DNA from: Candidatus Gastranaerophilales bacterium
GTDB taxonomy: Bacteria; Cyanobacteriota; Vampirovibrionia; Gastranaerophilales; Gastranaerophilaceae
Assembly: GCA_944325625.1 (NCBI GenBank)
Contig: CALVAP010000004.1
Coordinates: 186,001 to 250,000, forward strand
Reading direction: 5' to 3'
Length of the DNA: 64,000 nucleotides
Shown here: in pieces, positions 1-6,939 of the stretch
How the letters are laid out: the number at the start of each line of letters is the position of its first letter
Numbering within the stretch: position 1 is the first letter of the stretch
The notes under the pieces: generated by a model
Databases searched by the model: none
Told to the model about the DNA's origin: nothing
The model's input: only the letters and a program-made list of their open reading frames with translations
Position numbers and translations under genes: made by a program

Positions 1-293
1 GGTTCATTATTGGCAGAAAGGCTTACAAAAGCGGTCATCATAAACATACAAACCGCACCTACCAAAAAACCGGAAACCAAATATACTGCAGGTGTCTTTT
101 CTTTTGCTGTAGAAATATTAAAATTACCCAACAACGTATCCAGTTCTTTTTCTTTCTTTGGACGAACATACACCCCGGGAGTATTTTCTTCGTACGAAAT
201 ATTCGAGTTGTGTCCGCTTCTTGTCTTAAATCCCTCAAGCTGTTGAATTTTTTCTCTCGAAAGATTTGAACGATATAGAGTTGAGCTTTTCAT
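1..293 (-). CDS. Partial single-pass membrane protein, unknown function (N-terminal 97 residues)
   Basis: An open frame on the minus strand starts with ATG at 293, preceded by GAGGGG at a good ribosome-binding distance, and runs off the left edge without a stop. The visible protein begins MKSSTLYRSNLSREKIQ. It has a polar N-terminal region of about 70 residues and then one hydrophobic stretch (VYLVSGFLVGAVCMFMMTAF) that looks like a membrane anchor. This is the topology of a type II membrane protein with its main domain outside the window. I do not recognise the family. The plus-strand frame over the same bases is its shadow. Confidence 0.7.
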   Translation of the reverse strand, partial: MKSSTLYRSNLSREKIQQLEGFKTRSGHNSNISYEENTPGVYVRPKKEKELDTLLGNFNISTAKEKTPAVYLVSGFLVGAVCMFMMTAFVSLSANNE

Positions 294-431
294 ATTTTCC
301 CCTCATTCTTATATATAACTATATTATTTTAGATATACAACAAAAGTCAAGACTTCTAGAATTTCGTATTACATATCTATACATTTATTCAAATCACAAA
401 CAAAATATTTTTTGCGCATTTTCCAAAGAAA

Positions 432-461
432 TAAAAAAAGAACCCTTAAAAATAAGGGTTC
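432..461 (-). terminator. Intrinsic terminator after the HEAT-repeat gene
   Basis: On the minus strand an 8-bp stem (GAACCCTT with AAGGGTTC) is followed directly by seven T, about 20 bases after the stop of the gene ending at 481. This is a textbook rho-independent terminator. Confidence 0.85.
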
Positions 462-480
462 CTCTCAAACTTTTATTGAA

Positions 481-768
481 CTAAGCTGCTTTTGAGCCTT
501 TTATTTCATCGATAAGATAGCTCGCAACCCATTCAAAATCTTTATTCGAAGATGCAGCTTTCTTAAGACAAGCAACTGACGGTTCGCCAATTCTTATCAA
601 TGTCATTGCTACCACACCGCGAATTTTTCCGGTAACCACTTGTAACTGGTGTACCAATTCCGGAACTGCATTCTCTCCGATATCCACAAGAACATTTTCA
701 ATATCATTTTTTGTCTTAACGTCTGCACTATCCAACTTTGATATTAATTCCGAAACTGATTCTGACAT
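481..768 (-). CDS. Small HEAT-repeat-like protein (95 aa)
   Basis: The protein is all-helical with two HEAT-like repeats (VLVDIGENAVPELVHQL and then TLIRIGEPSVACLKKA). It has no signal peptide or membrane segment, so a cytosolic protein-binding adaptor is likely; the partner is unknown. The start chosen at 768 has AAGGAAGTGA just upstream, nearly the perfect Shine-Dalgarno. Two upstream in-frame ATGs exist: 807, with AAAGG 8 nt upstream, and 828, with no good site. The gene sits alone between two terminators and has its own -10 box at 854-859, so it is probably monocistronic. Confidence 0.75.
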   Translation of the reverse strand: MSESVSELISKLDSADVKTKNDIENVLVDIGENAVPELVHQLQVVTGKIRGVVAMTLIRIGEPSVACLKKAASSNKDFEWVASYLIDEIKGSKAA

Positions 769-853
769 TGTCACTTCCTTATTTAATTTCTCTACAACTG
801 CTTGCATATTTAAAACCTTTACATACATGCTTATATTTTCTTTTCACATTTAC

Positions 854-859
854 ATTATA
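854..859 (-). promoter_or_regulatory. Probable -10 box of the HEAT-repeat gene
   Basis: A perfect TATAAT on the minus strand lies 26-86 bases upstream of the candidate start codons. No convincing -35 hexamer is present, so activation through a nearby element such as the palindrome at 896-917 is possible. Confidence 0.4.
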
Positions 860-895
860 AATAGAAAAAACAGGATATAAGGATTTTTTAATAAA

Positions 896-917
896 TTCTT
901 TATATCGATATAAAGAA
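896..917. promoter_or_regulatory. 22-bp perfect palindrome upstream of the HEAT-repeat gene
   Basis: The sequence is perfectly self-complementary over 22 bp around a central ATCGAT. It lies between the terminator of the oxidoreductase operon and the -10 box at 854-859, roughly 40 bp upstream of that box. The position and symmetry suit an operator for a dimeric regulator. It lacks a T-run and is AT-rich, so a terminator is unlikely. Confidence 0.35.
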
Positions 918-935
918 ACCTTAAATACTTCACAC

Positions 936-962
936 AAAAAAGAACCGCCATAATGACGGTCC
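936..962 (-). terminator. Intrinsic terminator of the 2-oxoacid oxidoreductase operon
   Basis: On the minus strand a 6-bp stem (ACCGTC with GGCGGT, one G-T pair) is followed by TTCTTTTTTG, about 20 bases after the ferredoxin-like delta gene ends at 985. Confidence 0.7.
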
Positions 963-984
963 TTTTAAATACGATTTAAAATGT

Positions 985-1272
985 CTATTTTCTTTGAACC
1001 TTGATTGCACAATCAGGACAAGTCATAGCACATGTGCCACAACCAATACATTTTTCCGGATCAGGTTTTACCACCGGCGTTTCAAACAGTCCCAATTCAC
1101 TTTTATCTTTATTTGGTTCTTCTATTGGGTGCAAGCATTTTACCGGGCATTTTGCAACACACAAATAGCAGCTTTTGCACAATTTATTGAAAAGATACCA
1201 ATCTGCTTTGCCTTTTGCTACATTTTCTACTTTTACACCTGTGTATTTAATATCTTCTTTTGTCATTGTCAT
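985..1272 (-). CDS. 2-oxoacid:ferredoxin oxidoreductase, delta (ferredoxin-like) subunit
   Basis: This 95-residue protein carries two 4Fe-4S motifs: CKSCYLCVAKCP around residues 32-43 and CIGCGTCAMTCP around residues 75-86. It would pass electrons from the TPP active site to free ferredoxin. GGAGG lies upstream of the ATG (second in-frame Met at codon 3). It is the last gene of a four-gene minus-strand operon in the order alpha, beta, gamma, delta, with gaps of 2-23 bases. The linker between the clusters is rather long. The delta subunit alone does not reveal the substrate. Confidence 0.9.
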   Translation of the reverse strand: MTMTKEDIKYTGVKVENVAKGKADWYLFNKLCKSCYLCVAKCPVKCLHPIEEPNKDKSELGLFETPVVKPDPEKCIGCGTCAMTCPDCAIKVQRK

Positions 1273-1289
1273 TATATATTTCCTCCAAA

Positions 1290-1856
1290 CTACACCGTAG
1301 CTTCCTTAAGAAGGCTCATACCTACTTCAAGTGCTTTGTGGTTTTTAGTTCTCAATTCAGGTTTTGCTTCGAATTTCTTTCCAAGCGCATGTTCCATAGC
1401 GTTTTTGATATCTTCTACATCAAGAACCTTTGTAGCTTCTAGAATTACACCAAGAATAATGATGTTAAAAACTCTTGCTCCTAATTCAGGATTAGTGTTT
1501 GCAATTTCATTAGCGTTAACAGGGATAATTCTTTTTGCCTTAACTTCAGGTTTCTTTGTACATACTGATGAATCATATATAACTGTAGTATTTTCATCAA
1601 CATATGTAGAGCATCTATCTATTGCGCGGTCAGAAACCATAATAACTATATCCGCTTTAGAGTATCTTGGTTCACCAATTTTTTCATCAGCTATCTGACA
1701 AAATGCAATAGAAACTCCGCCTCTTTGTTCTACACCAAAGTTTGGAATATACAATACTTGCTTACCGGCTTCATATCCTGCTTCAACCAATATTTTGGCT
1801 ACTGATTGAACACCATGTCCGCCTTCTCCTGCAAGTGCGATTTTTGTTCTTGCCAT
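1290..1856 (-). CDS. 2-oxoacid:ferredoxin oxidoreductase, gamma subunit
   Basis: This 188-residue protein has the POR-gamma Rossmann-like fold, opening with a nucleotide-type loop (GEGGHGVQS) and carrying the family block QRGGVSIAF. The subunit takes part in CoA-dependent oxidative decarboxylation of 2-oxoacids to acyl-CoA, CO2 and reduced ferredoxin. Its gene lies 2 bases after the beta gene, so it is co-transcribed and probably translationally coupled. Length is normal for the family and no disruption is seen. Confidence 0.92.
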   Translation of the reverse strand: MARTKIALAGEGGHGVQSVAKILVEAGYEAGKQVLYIPNFGVEQRGGVSIAFCQIADEKIGEPRYSKADIVIMVSDRAIDRCSTYVDENTTVIYDSSVCTKKPEVKAKRIIPVNANEIANTNPELGARVFNIIILGVILEATKVLDVEDIKNAMEHALGKKFEAKPELRTKNHKALEVGMSLLKEATV

Positions 1857-1858
1857 AA

Positions 1859-2620
1859 TTACACCTCTTCCTTTTTAGTCGGAGTAACAAATTCTTTAAC
1901 TTCAAAGAATTCTTCCATTTCTTTTAATCTATCCAATGTTTTAATATTGTTAGTTCTCCAGTTATTAGGACAAACTGACAACACTTCAACAAATGAAAAA
2001 CCGCCGTTTGCAACATTTTCCAATGCGGCTTTAAGAACTTTTTTAAGTGCTCTTACATTACCCATTGTAGAACGAGCAACATATGATTTTTCAGGATCAG
2101 CAATAGCTGCAATCATTTCTGCACCCTTAGCAGGTTTTCCTGTAACTGAGCAATCACGTCCGTACGGAGTTGTTTCAGTAACTTGTCCGGGCATTGTTGT
2201 CGGTGACATTTGTCCGCCTGTCATACCGTAGTTGGTATTGTTTGCAAGCAAAATCAACATATTTTCGCCTCTAACAGAAGCATTCACAAGGTGCTGCGAA
2301 CCGATTGCCAATCCGCCGCCATCTCCCATATATGCGATACCGACTGTTCCGGGATTTGCTCTTGTTACACCATATATTACCGGAGTTGTTCTTCCGTGGT
2401 GTGTTTGTACCGTATCGATATTCATATAGTTCCAAGAAAGTAACGAACATCCGATATCACATCCGAACACCGCTCTTTCATTAAGACCCAATTCATCAAT
2501 CGTTTGAGCCAATGTTTTTAATATAGTACCGTGACCGCAACCGGGACAGAATTTCGAAGCGCCAGCTTCTGCACACTGTGCTTGGGCTAAGTCAGGTTTT
2601 ACTTCTAAAACGTTTGCCAT
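1859..2620 (-). CDS. 2-oxoacid:ferredoxin oxidoreductase, beta (TPP-binding) subunit, VorA-like
   Basis: This is the thiamine-pyrophosphate subunit. It has the N-terminal FCPGCGHG cysteines that help hold an iron-sulfur cluster, the Mg-TPP motif GDGGGLAIG with a following NN pair, and the block NYGMTGGQMSPTT. The last block resembles branched-chain (VorA-type) enzymes at least as much as 2-oxoglutarate enzymes, so substrate class is inference. The ATG at 2620 has GGAG about 7 nt upstream. The reduced ferredoxin could feed the ferredoxin-type glutamate synthase encoded at 16-20 kb. Confidence 0.93.
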   Translation of the reverse strand: MANVLEVKPDLAQAQCAEAGASKFCPGCGHGTILKTLAQTIDELGLNERAVFGCDIGCSLLSWNYMNIDTVQTHHGRTTPVIYGVTRANPGTVGIAYMGDGGGLAIGSQHLVNASVRGENMLILLANNTNYGMTGGQMSPTTMPGQVTETTPYGRDCSVTGKPAKGAEMIAAIADPEKSYVARSTMGNVRALKKVLKAALENVANGGFSFVEVLSVCPNNWRTNNIKTLDRLKEMEEFFEVKEFVTPTKKEEV

Positions 2621-2643
2621 TATTATTTATCTCCTTCAATTCC

Positions 2644-3747
2644 TTATACAGTTGCCGGTTCTTTAACCATAGATTCAACTTTATTTACTATGTCATCACC
2701 TGTTACACCAACACCCATTTTGAATAATGTTGAATATGGTGTCGTTAAGCCATAAAGTTTTTCTAAACACATTTGAGCTAATTGTCCGTCAGCTGATTCT
2801 GTAAACAATACTTGTTTAGCACGTTTTACTGCTTCTCTCATTGGTTTAACAGGAAGCGGTCTGATTGTTATCGGTCTGAACAAGCCTGCTTTTATTCCTT
2901 TTTCTCTTAATTCATCAACTGCCGTCATTGCTGAACGTGCAACTATACCGTGTGCTATAACAAGAACTTCTGCATCTTCCGTTTTGTATTCAAAGTATTC
3001 TTCAATTTCCGGAGCAATGCGTTCATATTCTTCTTTATATGCATCAAGGTGTTCCATAAGTTCTTCTTCAAGGTTAAATGTATTTCTAAGGTGAGTTGCC
3101 GGTCTGTCAACACCAACTTTGCCTTCTGCTCTTAAGAATGCTTCAGTCGGAACCATTGAAATTCCTCTTGATGCCGGATCATACAATGTTACAGGTTCTC
3201 TCATCTTACCTTGATAGCCGTCTGCCAACATATATGTTGGGAATCTGTATTTCCATGCTGTATTGAATGCTTTTATCATATAGTCGTACAAATCTTGGTG
3301 TCCGGCTGTTGAATATACAATCCTAAATCCTTCTCCGTTTCCACCAAAACAAGTTAAACGAGTTTCTTGTTGTGCATAAATAACTGTTGCTGTAGACGGA
3401 CCGCCTCTTTGCATAACTGCACATACAAACGGTAATCTCATCATTTCTGCCATTGATTGTGCATCTTGCATTATTACGTTACCGGGACCTGCTGTCGCTG
3501 TGAACGCTCTTTTTCCTGCAAGAATACCACCCAATGTTGAAAATCCTGCTGAAATTTCATCTTCTGTTTGCAAGAAACCTGCTTCTGTTTTTGGAAGCAA
3601 TTTACACCATGTGTGCATAATTTCGTTTTGCGGTGTAATAGGGTAACCGTACATGAACTCTGCTTGCGCAGCATTTGCCGCGTATGCAATTACTTCATTT
3701 CCGGTCAAAAACATTCTTGTGTCTTGAGTAATTAATTTTTTTACCAT
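2644..3747 (-). CDS. 2-oxoacid:ferredoxin oxidoreductase, alpha subunit, VorB-like
   Basis: This 367-residue subunit contains the pyrimidine-binding block GYPITPQNEI near its start, followed by the TATAGPGNVIMQD region. GYPITPQNEI is the VorB form rather than the GYPITPS of many KorA proteins, pointing to branched-chain or broad-range 2-oxoacids; this is inference from motif memory. The start at 3747 is preferred because AAGGTG precedes it, whereas an in-frame start at 3780 has no site. It is the first gene of the operon. A possible promoter (TTGACG, 19 bp, TAAAAT) lies at 3825-3855. Confidence 0.92.
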   Translation of the reverse strand: MVKKLITQDTRMFLTGNEVIAYAANAAQAEFMYGYPITPQNEIMHTWCKLLPKTEAGFLQTEDEISAGFSTLGGILAGKRAFTATAGPGNVIMQDAQSMAEMMRLPFVCAVMQRGGPSTATVIYAQQETRLTCFGGNGEGFRIVYSTAGHQDLYDYMIKAFNTAWKYRFPTYMLADGYQGKMREPVTLYDPASRGISMVPTEAFLRAEGKVGVDRPATHLRNTFNLEEELMEHLDAYKEEYERIAPEIEEYFEYKTEDAEVLVIAHGIVARSAMTAVDELREKGIKAGLFRPITIRPLPVKPMREAVKRAKQVLFTESADGQLAQMCLEKLYGLTTPYSTLFKMGVGVTGDDIVNKVESMVKEPATV

Positions 3748-3824
3748 TTTTTTCACCTTTTTATGTAGTAACAGATACACTAGTTTATATCGTGTGATTT
3801 ATCCAAGTGTCCTCAAAGCCTGAG

Positions 3825-3855
3825 ATTTTATTTTCCAACTACAAGCTTTCGTCAA
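3825..3855 (-). promoter_or_regulatory. Candidate promoter of the 2-oxoacid oxidoreductase operon
   Basis: On the minus strand TTGACG (3850-3855) and TAAAAT (3825-3830) are separated by 19 bp, slightly longer than optimal. The predicted leader would be about 70 nt. No riboswitch fold is recognised in it. Confidence 0.35.
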
Positions 3856-3913
3856 CATTTTACTACAAAAAAAATTTTAAAAACACAATATTTTTTTTGT
3901 GTAAAATATAGAC

Positions 3914-4099
3914 ATGGCAAGAACTTCAAAAGAATGGAAAATATGCGTTTTTTGCAAGTATAACAAATACTGCGAAGCAGGTGCTGGAAGAATTCTGGGA
4001 CTTCCTCCAAACTCTCCTATAATAAATGAAATTGGTTGCTTCGACTATGAAACTTACAAAAACCAAAAAGCTGTTCAAATCAAACTTTTTGAAACCTAG
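3914..4099 (+). CDS. Small Cys-containing protein (61 aa), unknown
   Basis: The protein has a CVFCKYNKYC motif (C-x2-C-x5-C, residues 11-20) and a fourth Cys near residue 41. It could bind zinc or an iron-sulfur cluster. There is no Shine-Dalgarno, but TAAAAT (3902-3907) ends exactly 6 nt before the ATG, the spacing seen at several other starts here, suggesting a leaderless mRNA. It converges with bioY, overlapping by 4 bases. A similar-length frame on the opposite strand lacks any start signal. I do not recognise the family. Confidence 0.5.
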   Translation: MARTSKEWKICVFCKYNKYCEAGAGRILGLPPNSPIINEIGCFDYETYKNQKAVQIKLFET

Positions 4100-4788
4100 C
4101 CCATCGCCAACCATAGAACTTTTTTGACCGGTCTGGCTATAATTATTGCAAAAACTGAACAGACAAAATCAAAAAGTACCTTTATTCCGCTTTGAATAGC
4201 TATCATATCCATAAACAACTCAAAAGAATCATGCTTAAATATGACAACAACTGTAGTGTATAAAATCCCGATAAAATGGATTATCAAAACGCCAAAAAAT
4301 GCTGCCTTCAAAACATTTTTGAAAGAAAAACTGCCGCTTAAAATATTTCCCGCAATAATAACCGCAGGCACAAAAGCTAAAATATAACCGAAATTATATT
4401 CAAAAATATATCGCCAGCCCCCGCCCAGCGCGAATACGGGAAAATAGCTCAATCCTGCAACAATATATAACAAAACCGACAAAACCCCAAACCGACTTCC
4501 CAATAATGCAGCGATAAACAATATAACCGGCACCTGCGGTATATACTGATAACCAAGCACAAACAACCAAGCACTATGATTATCCTGCGCCAAAAATCTC
4601 AGCGGATGTAATATTGCTTCCACTGGAAGTTTATACGACGTTGAAACAGCCAATTCCGTAAATGTCGCAATTACTATCAAAAATGCACACAAATATGCAA
4701 CTATCAACACGCCAAGAGTAAGTTTCAAGCTTGAATTGTTATAATTAAATTTATTTAATTCTTCTTCAATTCTTTTTTTATTTTTCAA
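4096..4788 (-). CDS. bioY: BioY-type biotin transporter substrate-binding membrane protein
   Basis: This 230-residue integral membrane protein has about six hydrophobic segments and the BioY-like stretch GVLSVLLYIVAGLSYFPVF plus a following Gly-rich loop. BioY is the biotin-binding S-component of ECF transporters; no EcfA or EcfT gene is in the window, so shared modules elsewhere or stand-alone action must be assumed. The start is TTG at 4788 with AGAGG 7 nt upstream, inside the end of rimI (11-base overlap). A polar tail of about 20 residues precedes the first helix. A biotin role fits bioF, birA and oadA in the same window. Confidence 0.8.
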   Translation of the reverse strand: MKNKKRIEEELNKFNYNNSSLKLTLGVLIVAYLCAFLIVIATFTELAVSTSYKLPVEAILHPLRFLAQDNHSAWLFVLGYQYIPQVPVILFIAALLGSRFGVLSVLLYIVAGLSYFPVFALGGGWRYIFEYNFGYILAFVPAVIIAGNILSGSFSFKNVLKAAFFGVLIIHFIGILYTTVVVIFKHDSFELFMDMIAIQSGIKVLFDFVCSVFAIIIARPVKKVLWLAMG

Positions 4789-5311
4789 AACAAACCTCTA
4801 TATTGCTTATTTGTTGCTTTACTCGATTATACAACATTTTAAACTTATCATACCAAATATTTTCCGTCCACATTATCAAAGCGTTCTCTAAATTATCCTG
4901 ATAGTAATCCTTTCGCTCTCCTAGCGAATTAAAACCAAATTTTTGATACAAAGAAATAGCTGCTGCGTTAGATACTCTAACCTCAAGCGTAATATACTTA
5001 ACTTTGTTCAAATAACAATCATCAATAAAATTGGTTAACAGAACCTGAGCAACCTTTTGCCGTCTAAATTTATCAGAAACCGCAACCGTAGTAATATGCG
5101 CCTCATCAAGAATAATCCAAGCTCCCATATAACCCAGCAAATCACCATTCTCGTTTCTTGCAACATAATATCTTGCAATGTTATTGTCAATCTCATCAAC
5201 AAAAGCACTTCTAGACCAATGATGCTCGCCATATGCAATAGCCTCAACCTCGCAAATATCATCAACATCAGATAATCTCATGTAATTTATTTTTATTTTA
5301 TCTATGCTCAT
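4778..5311 (-). CDS. rimI: Ribosomal-protein-alanine N-acetyltransferase-like GNAT enzyme (RimI)
   Basis: This is a GNAT-fold acetyltransferase with the acetyl-CoA motif A near VAVSDKFRRQKVAQVLL and the RimI-typical block TLEVRVSNAAAISLYQKFGF. RimI acetylates the N-terminal residue of ribosomal protein S18; other GNAT substrates cannot be excluded. The C-terminal extension of about 25 residues is longer than in E. coli RimI. The ATG overlaps the stop of pth in an ATGA arrangement, so the two are translationally coupled, and bioY follows with an 11-base overlap. Confidence 0.85.
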   Translation of the reverse strand: MSIDKIKINYMRLSDVDDICEVEAIAYGEHHWSRSAFVDEIDNNIARYYVARNENGDLLGYMGAWIILDEAHITTVAVSDKFRRQKVAQVLLTNFIDDCYLNKVKYITLEVRVSNAAAISLYQKFGFNSLGERKDYYQDNLENALIMWTENIWYDKFKMLYNRVKQQISNIEVCFEK

Positions 5312-5886
5312 GCGTCTATTGTACCATTAAATTTATTTTGTGCCTCAACTATTCCACAAGAAATATAACATTCAAGCGCATCCGCAGCTTTTACAATAAC
5401 ATCCTTCAACAAAAGTTCCTCCTGCGATGTAAAATCGCCCAAAACGAACTTCTCTGAAGGCATATAAGGCGGTTGTGGTCCGATTGCGACTTTTAATCTT
5501 GCAAAATTCTTATTGTTGCCCAGAGATTTAATAATAGATTTTATCCCGTTATGTCCTCCGTCTGAGCCGTTTGCGCGAAACCTCAGCGTACCGAGATTTA
5601 GCGAGATATCGTCATAAACAACAATAATATCCGAAATATCTGACTTAAAATATCCCATAATCATAGCAACGGCTTCTCCGGACAAGTTCATATATGTTTG
5701 GGGCTTGACAAGCAACACCTGCTGCGAGTTCAAAATCCCCTTCTGGATTTGAGATTTGAATTTACTTTCGGTATAAAAGCCACCCCCAATCCTTTCTGCC
5801 AAACAATCCAAAACCCTAAACCCGACATTGTGTCGAGTATTTTTATATTTTTCTGTCGGATTACCCAAACCGATTATAATTTTCAT
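5308..5886 (-). CDS. pth: Peptidyl-tRNA hydrolase
   Basis: This 192-residue protein has the family hallmarks: IIGLGNPTEKYKNTRHNVGF with the catalytic His and substrate-binding Asn near the start, KPQTYMNLSGEAV in the middle, and GSDGGHNGIKSII. The enzyme releases peptides from peptidyl-tRNA that drops off stalled ribosomes. AAGGTAGTGAGAA precedes the ATG. It is the first gene of a compact pth-rimI-bioY unit, and all key residues appear intact. Confidence 0.96.
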   Translation of the reverse strand: MKIIIGLGNPTEKYKNTRHNVGFRVLDCLAERIGGGFYTESKFKSQIQKGILNSQQVLLVKPQTYMNLSGEAVAMIMGYFKSDISDIIVVYDDISLNLGTLRFRANGSDGGHNGIKSIIKSLGNNKNFARLKVAIGPQPPYMPSEKFVLGDFTSQEELLLKDVIVKAADALECYISCGIVEAQNKFNGTIDA

Positions 5887-6010
5887 TTCTCACTACCTTT
5901 TTCTTAAGCCGTTCGTAAAAATTATAACAGATTAATATGATACAACCTACCAATTTAATTTTTCTTAAAAAGGGGGAATTATATAAATAATGTTAGATGG
6001 AGGAGTACCA

Positions 6011-6577
6011 ATGCCAGCCAAAAATAAATCTATTGTGAATTTAAAAAGTTCGGAGAAAGTTGCACTTTTCCTTGAAAGAAATAATCTACATAAAAAAGAC
6101 TTTGCAGAAATGATAGGAGTAACTTTGTCCTATGTTTATAACCTAATAGATAATGCAATTCCGTTTTCAACCCGCTCAACTACAATCGAACGTATTGCCA
6201 CAGTTATGGATGTTGAACCAGAAGAATTCGATGAATACAAGATACCTCAAGAACCAATTTTAATAGACGATTCCGTTGAATTTTTGAGAGAAAAACAGCA
6301 CGAAAAAAATCTCTCTACTGTTCAGTTCTTAAAGGCTTTTCCACGCAAAAAACGATTAGAAATCGTCGATATACTAAGAGGTGCAAGCCCAATTCCGCTT
6401 GATTGGAAAGAATTGACTTTAATTGCTCAGGTTTTAGATATAAGAAACGAAGATATATACCCCTACTGGGAAGCTCGGCTTAGAAACCTTATGCAAGCAG
6501 CAGGCGTAAATATGCAATCAAATGCAGGCTTGATAAATACAATGTTCAGCTGCGCAAGAGAATATATCGAAAAATAA
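6011..6577 (+). CDS. XRE-family helix-turn-helix transcriptional regulator
   Basis: The N-terminal third (about residues 10-60) is a Cro/C1-type HTH: KKDFAEMIGVTLSYVYNLID, followed by a TIERIATVMDVEPEEF helix. A second HTH-like segment (RKKRLEIVDILRG and ELTLIAQVLDI) around residues 105-145 suggests a duplicated or dimerisation domain. The start at 6011 has GGAGGAG 6 nt upstream; the in-frame ATG at 5990 has no comparable site. It is followed by its own terminator and lies just upstream of two prepilin genes, but nothing in the sequence proves that it regulates them. Confidence 0.85.
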   Translation: MPAKNKSIVNLKSSEKVALFLERNNLHKKDFAEMIGVTLSYVYNLIDNAIPFSTRSTTIERIATVMDVEPEEFDEYKIPQEPILIDDSVEFLREKQHEKNLSTVQFLKAFPRKKRLEIVDILRGASPIPLDWKELTLIAQVLDIRNEDIYPYWEARLRNLMQAAGVNMQSNAGLINTMFSCAREYIEK

Positions 6578-6593
6578 ACTTTCCCTATATATT

Positions 6594-6637
6594 AATACCG
6601 CGCTTTCCAAAATTTAGGTCAAGGCGGTATTTTTTTA
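6594..6637 (+). terminator. Intrinsic terminator of the XRE regulator gene
   Basis: An 8-bp perfect stem (AATACCGC with GCGGTATT) encloses a 22-nt loop and is followed by a run of seven T, 17 bases after the stop codon. Confidence 0.75.
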
Positions 6638-6807
6638 TCTTCAAACAGGTTCTATCACATTGTCATTAATCAAACCAATCCAAAATTATTTTCCCCCACC
6701 ACCCCTAATAGCCATAAAGGTAAGATATGCGTCGTATCAGTGAGGTATACGCGTATGAGGAAAGAATAGCCTGCATCAGCTGTATATCGCAATTTTTGTA
6801 AAATTTA

Positions 6808-6836
6808 TTGCAATTTATTCCATAATTTTGTAAAAT
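6808..6836 (+). promoter_or_regulatory. Promoter of prepilin copy 1
   Basis: TTGCAA (6808-6813) and TAAAAT (6831-6836) are separated by exactly 17 bp. An identical hexamer pair and spacer lies at the other two family members. Predicted transcription starts near 6843, giving a leader of about 37 nt that contains AGGAGG before the ATG at 6880. Confidence 0.75.
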
Positions 6837-6939
6837 CATATATGTTGAATATGTACATAATTATAGGAGGCAATATTTTATGAATTTTGACAGTTATATT
6901 ATTAAAAATGTCGAAATCGCACAAACTGTGCCGCTAAGC
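6808..6939 (+). repeat. 132-bp prepilin leader cassette, copy 1
   Basis: This block spans the promoter, the 5' leader, the AGGAGG site and the first 20 codons. It recurs with identical length at 7771-7902 and 33773-33904. Copy 1 differs from copy 3 at only three positions by eye and from copy 2 at about nine. Inside the coding part, changes are synonymous or Ile/Val. Each copy ends directly at, or one codon before, a cytosine tract. Confidence 0.9.

Larger units (their letters stand above)
6578..6879. other. 302-bp intergenic region upstream of prepilin copy 1
   Basis: This gap holds the terminator of the XRE gene (6594-6637), about 150 bp with no recognised gene or RNA (including a C-rich patch near 6690-6706), and then the promoter and leader cassette of the first prepilin gene from 6808. 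No open frame with a plausible start was found in the middle part. Confidence 0.6.

Noticed and set aside
994-1698. 234-codon plus-strand frame across the delta and gamma genes
   Set aside because: It is antisense to two well-supported oxidoreductase genes and has Phe/Cys-rich content typical of shadow frames.
3926-4114. Minus-strand frame opposite the small Cys protein
   Set aside because: It overlaps bioY's end, has no ribosome site or promoter, and is Phe-rich. The plus-strand frame has a placed -10 box and a Cys motif.
4789-5310. Biotin or other riboswitch for bioY
   Set aside because: bioY overlaps rimI, leaving no leader. No riboswitch fold was recognised upstream of pth either.
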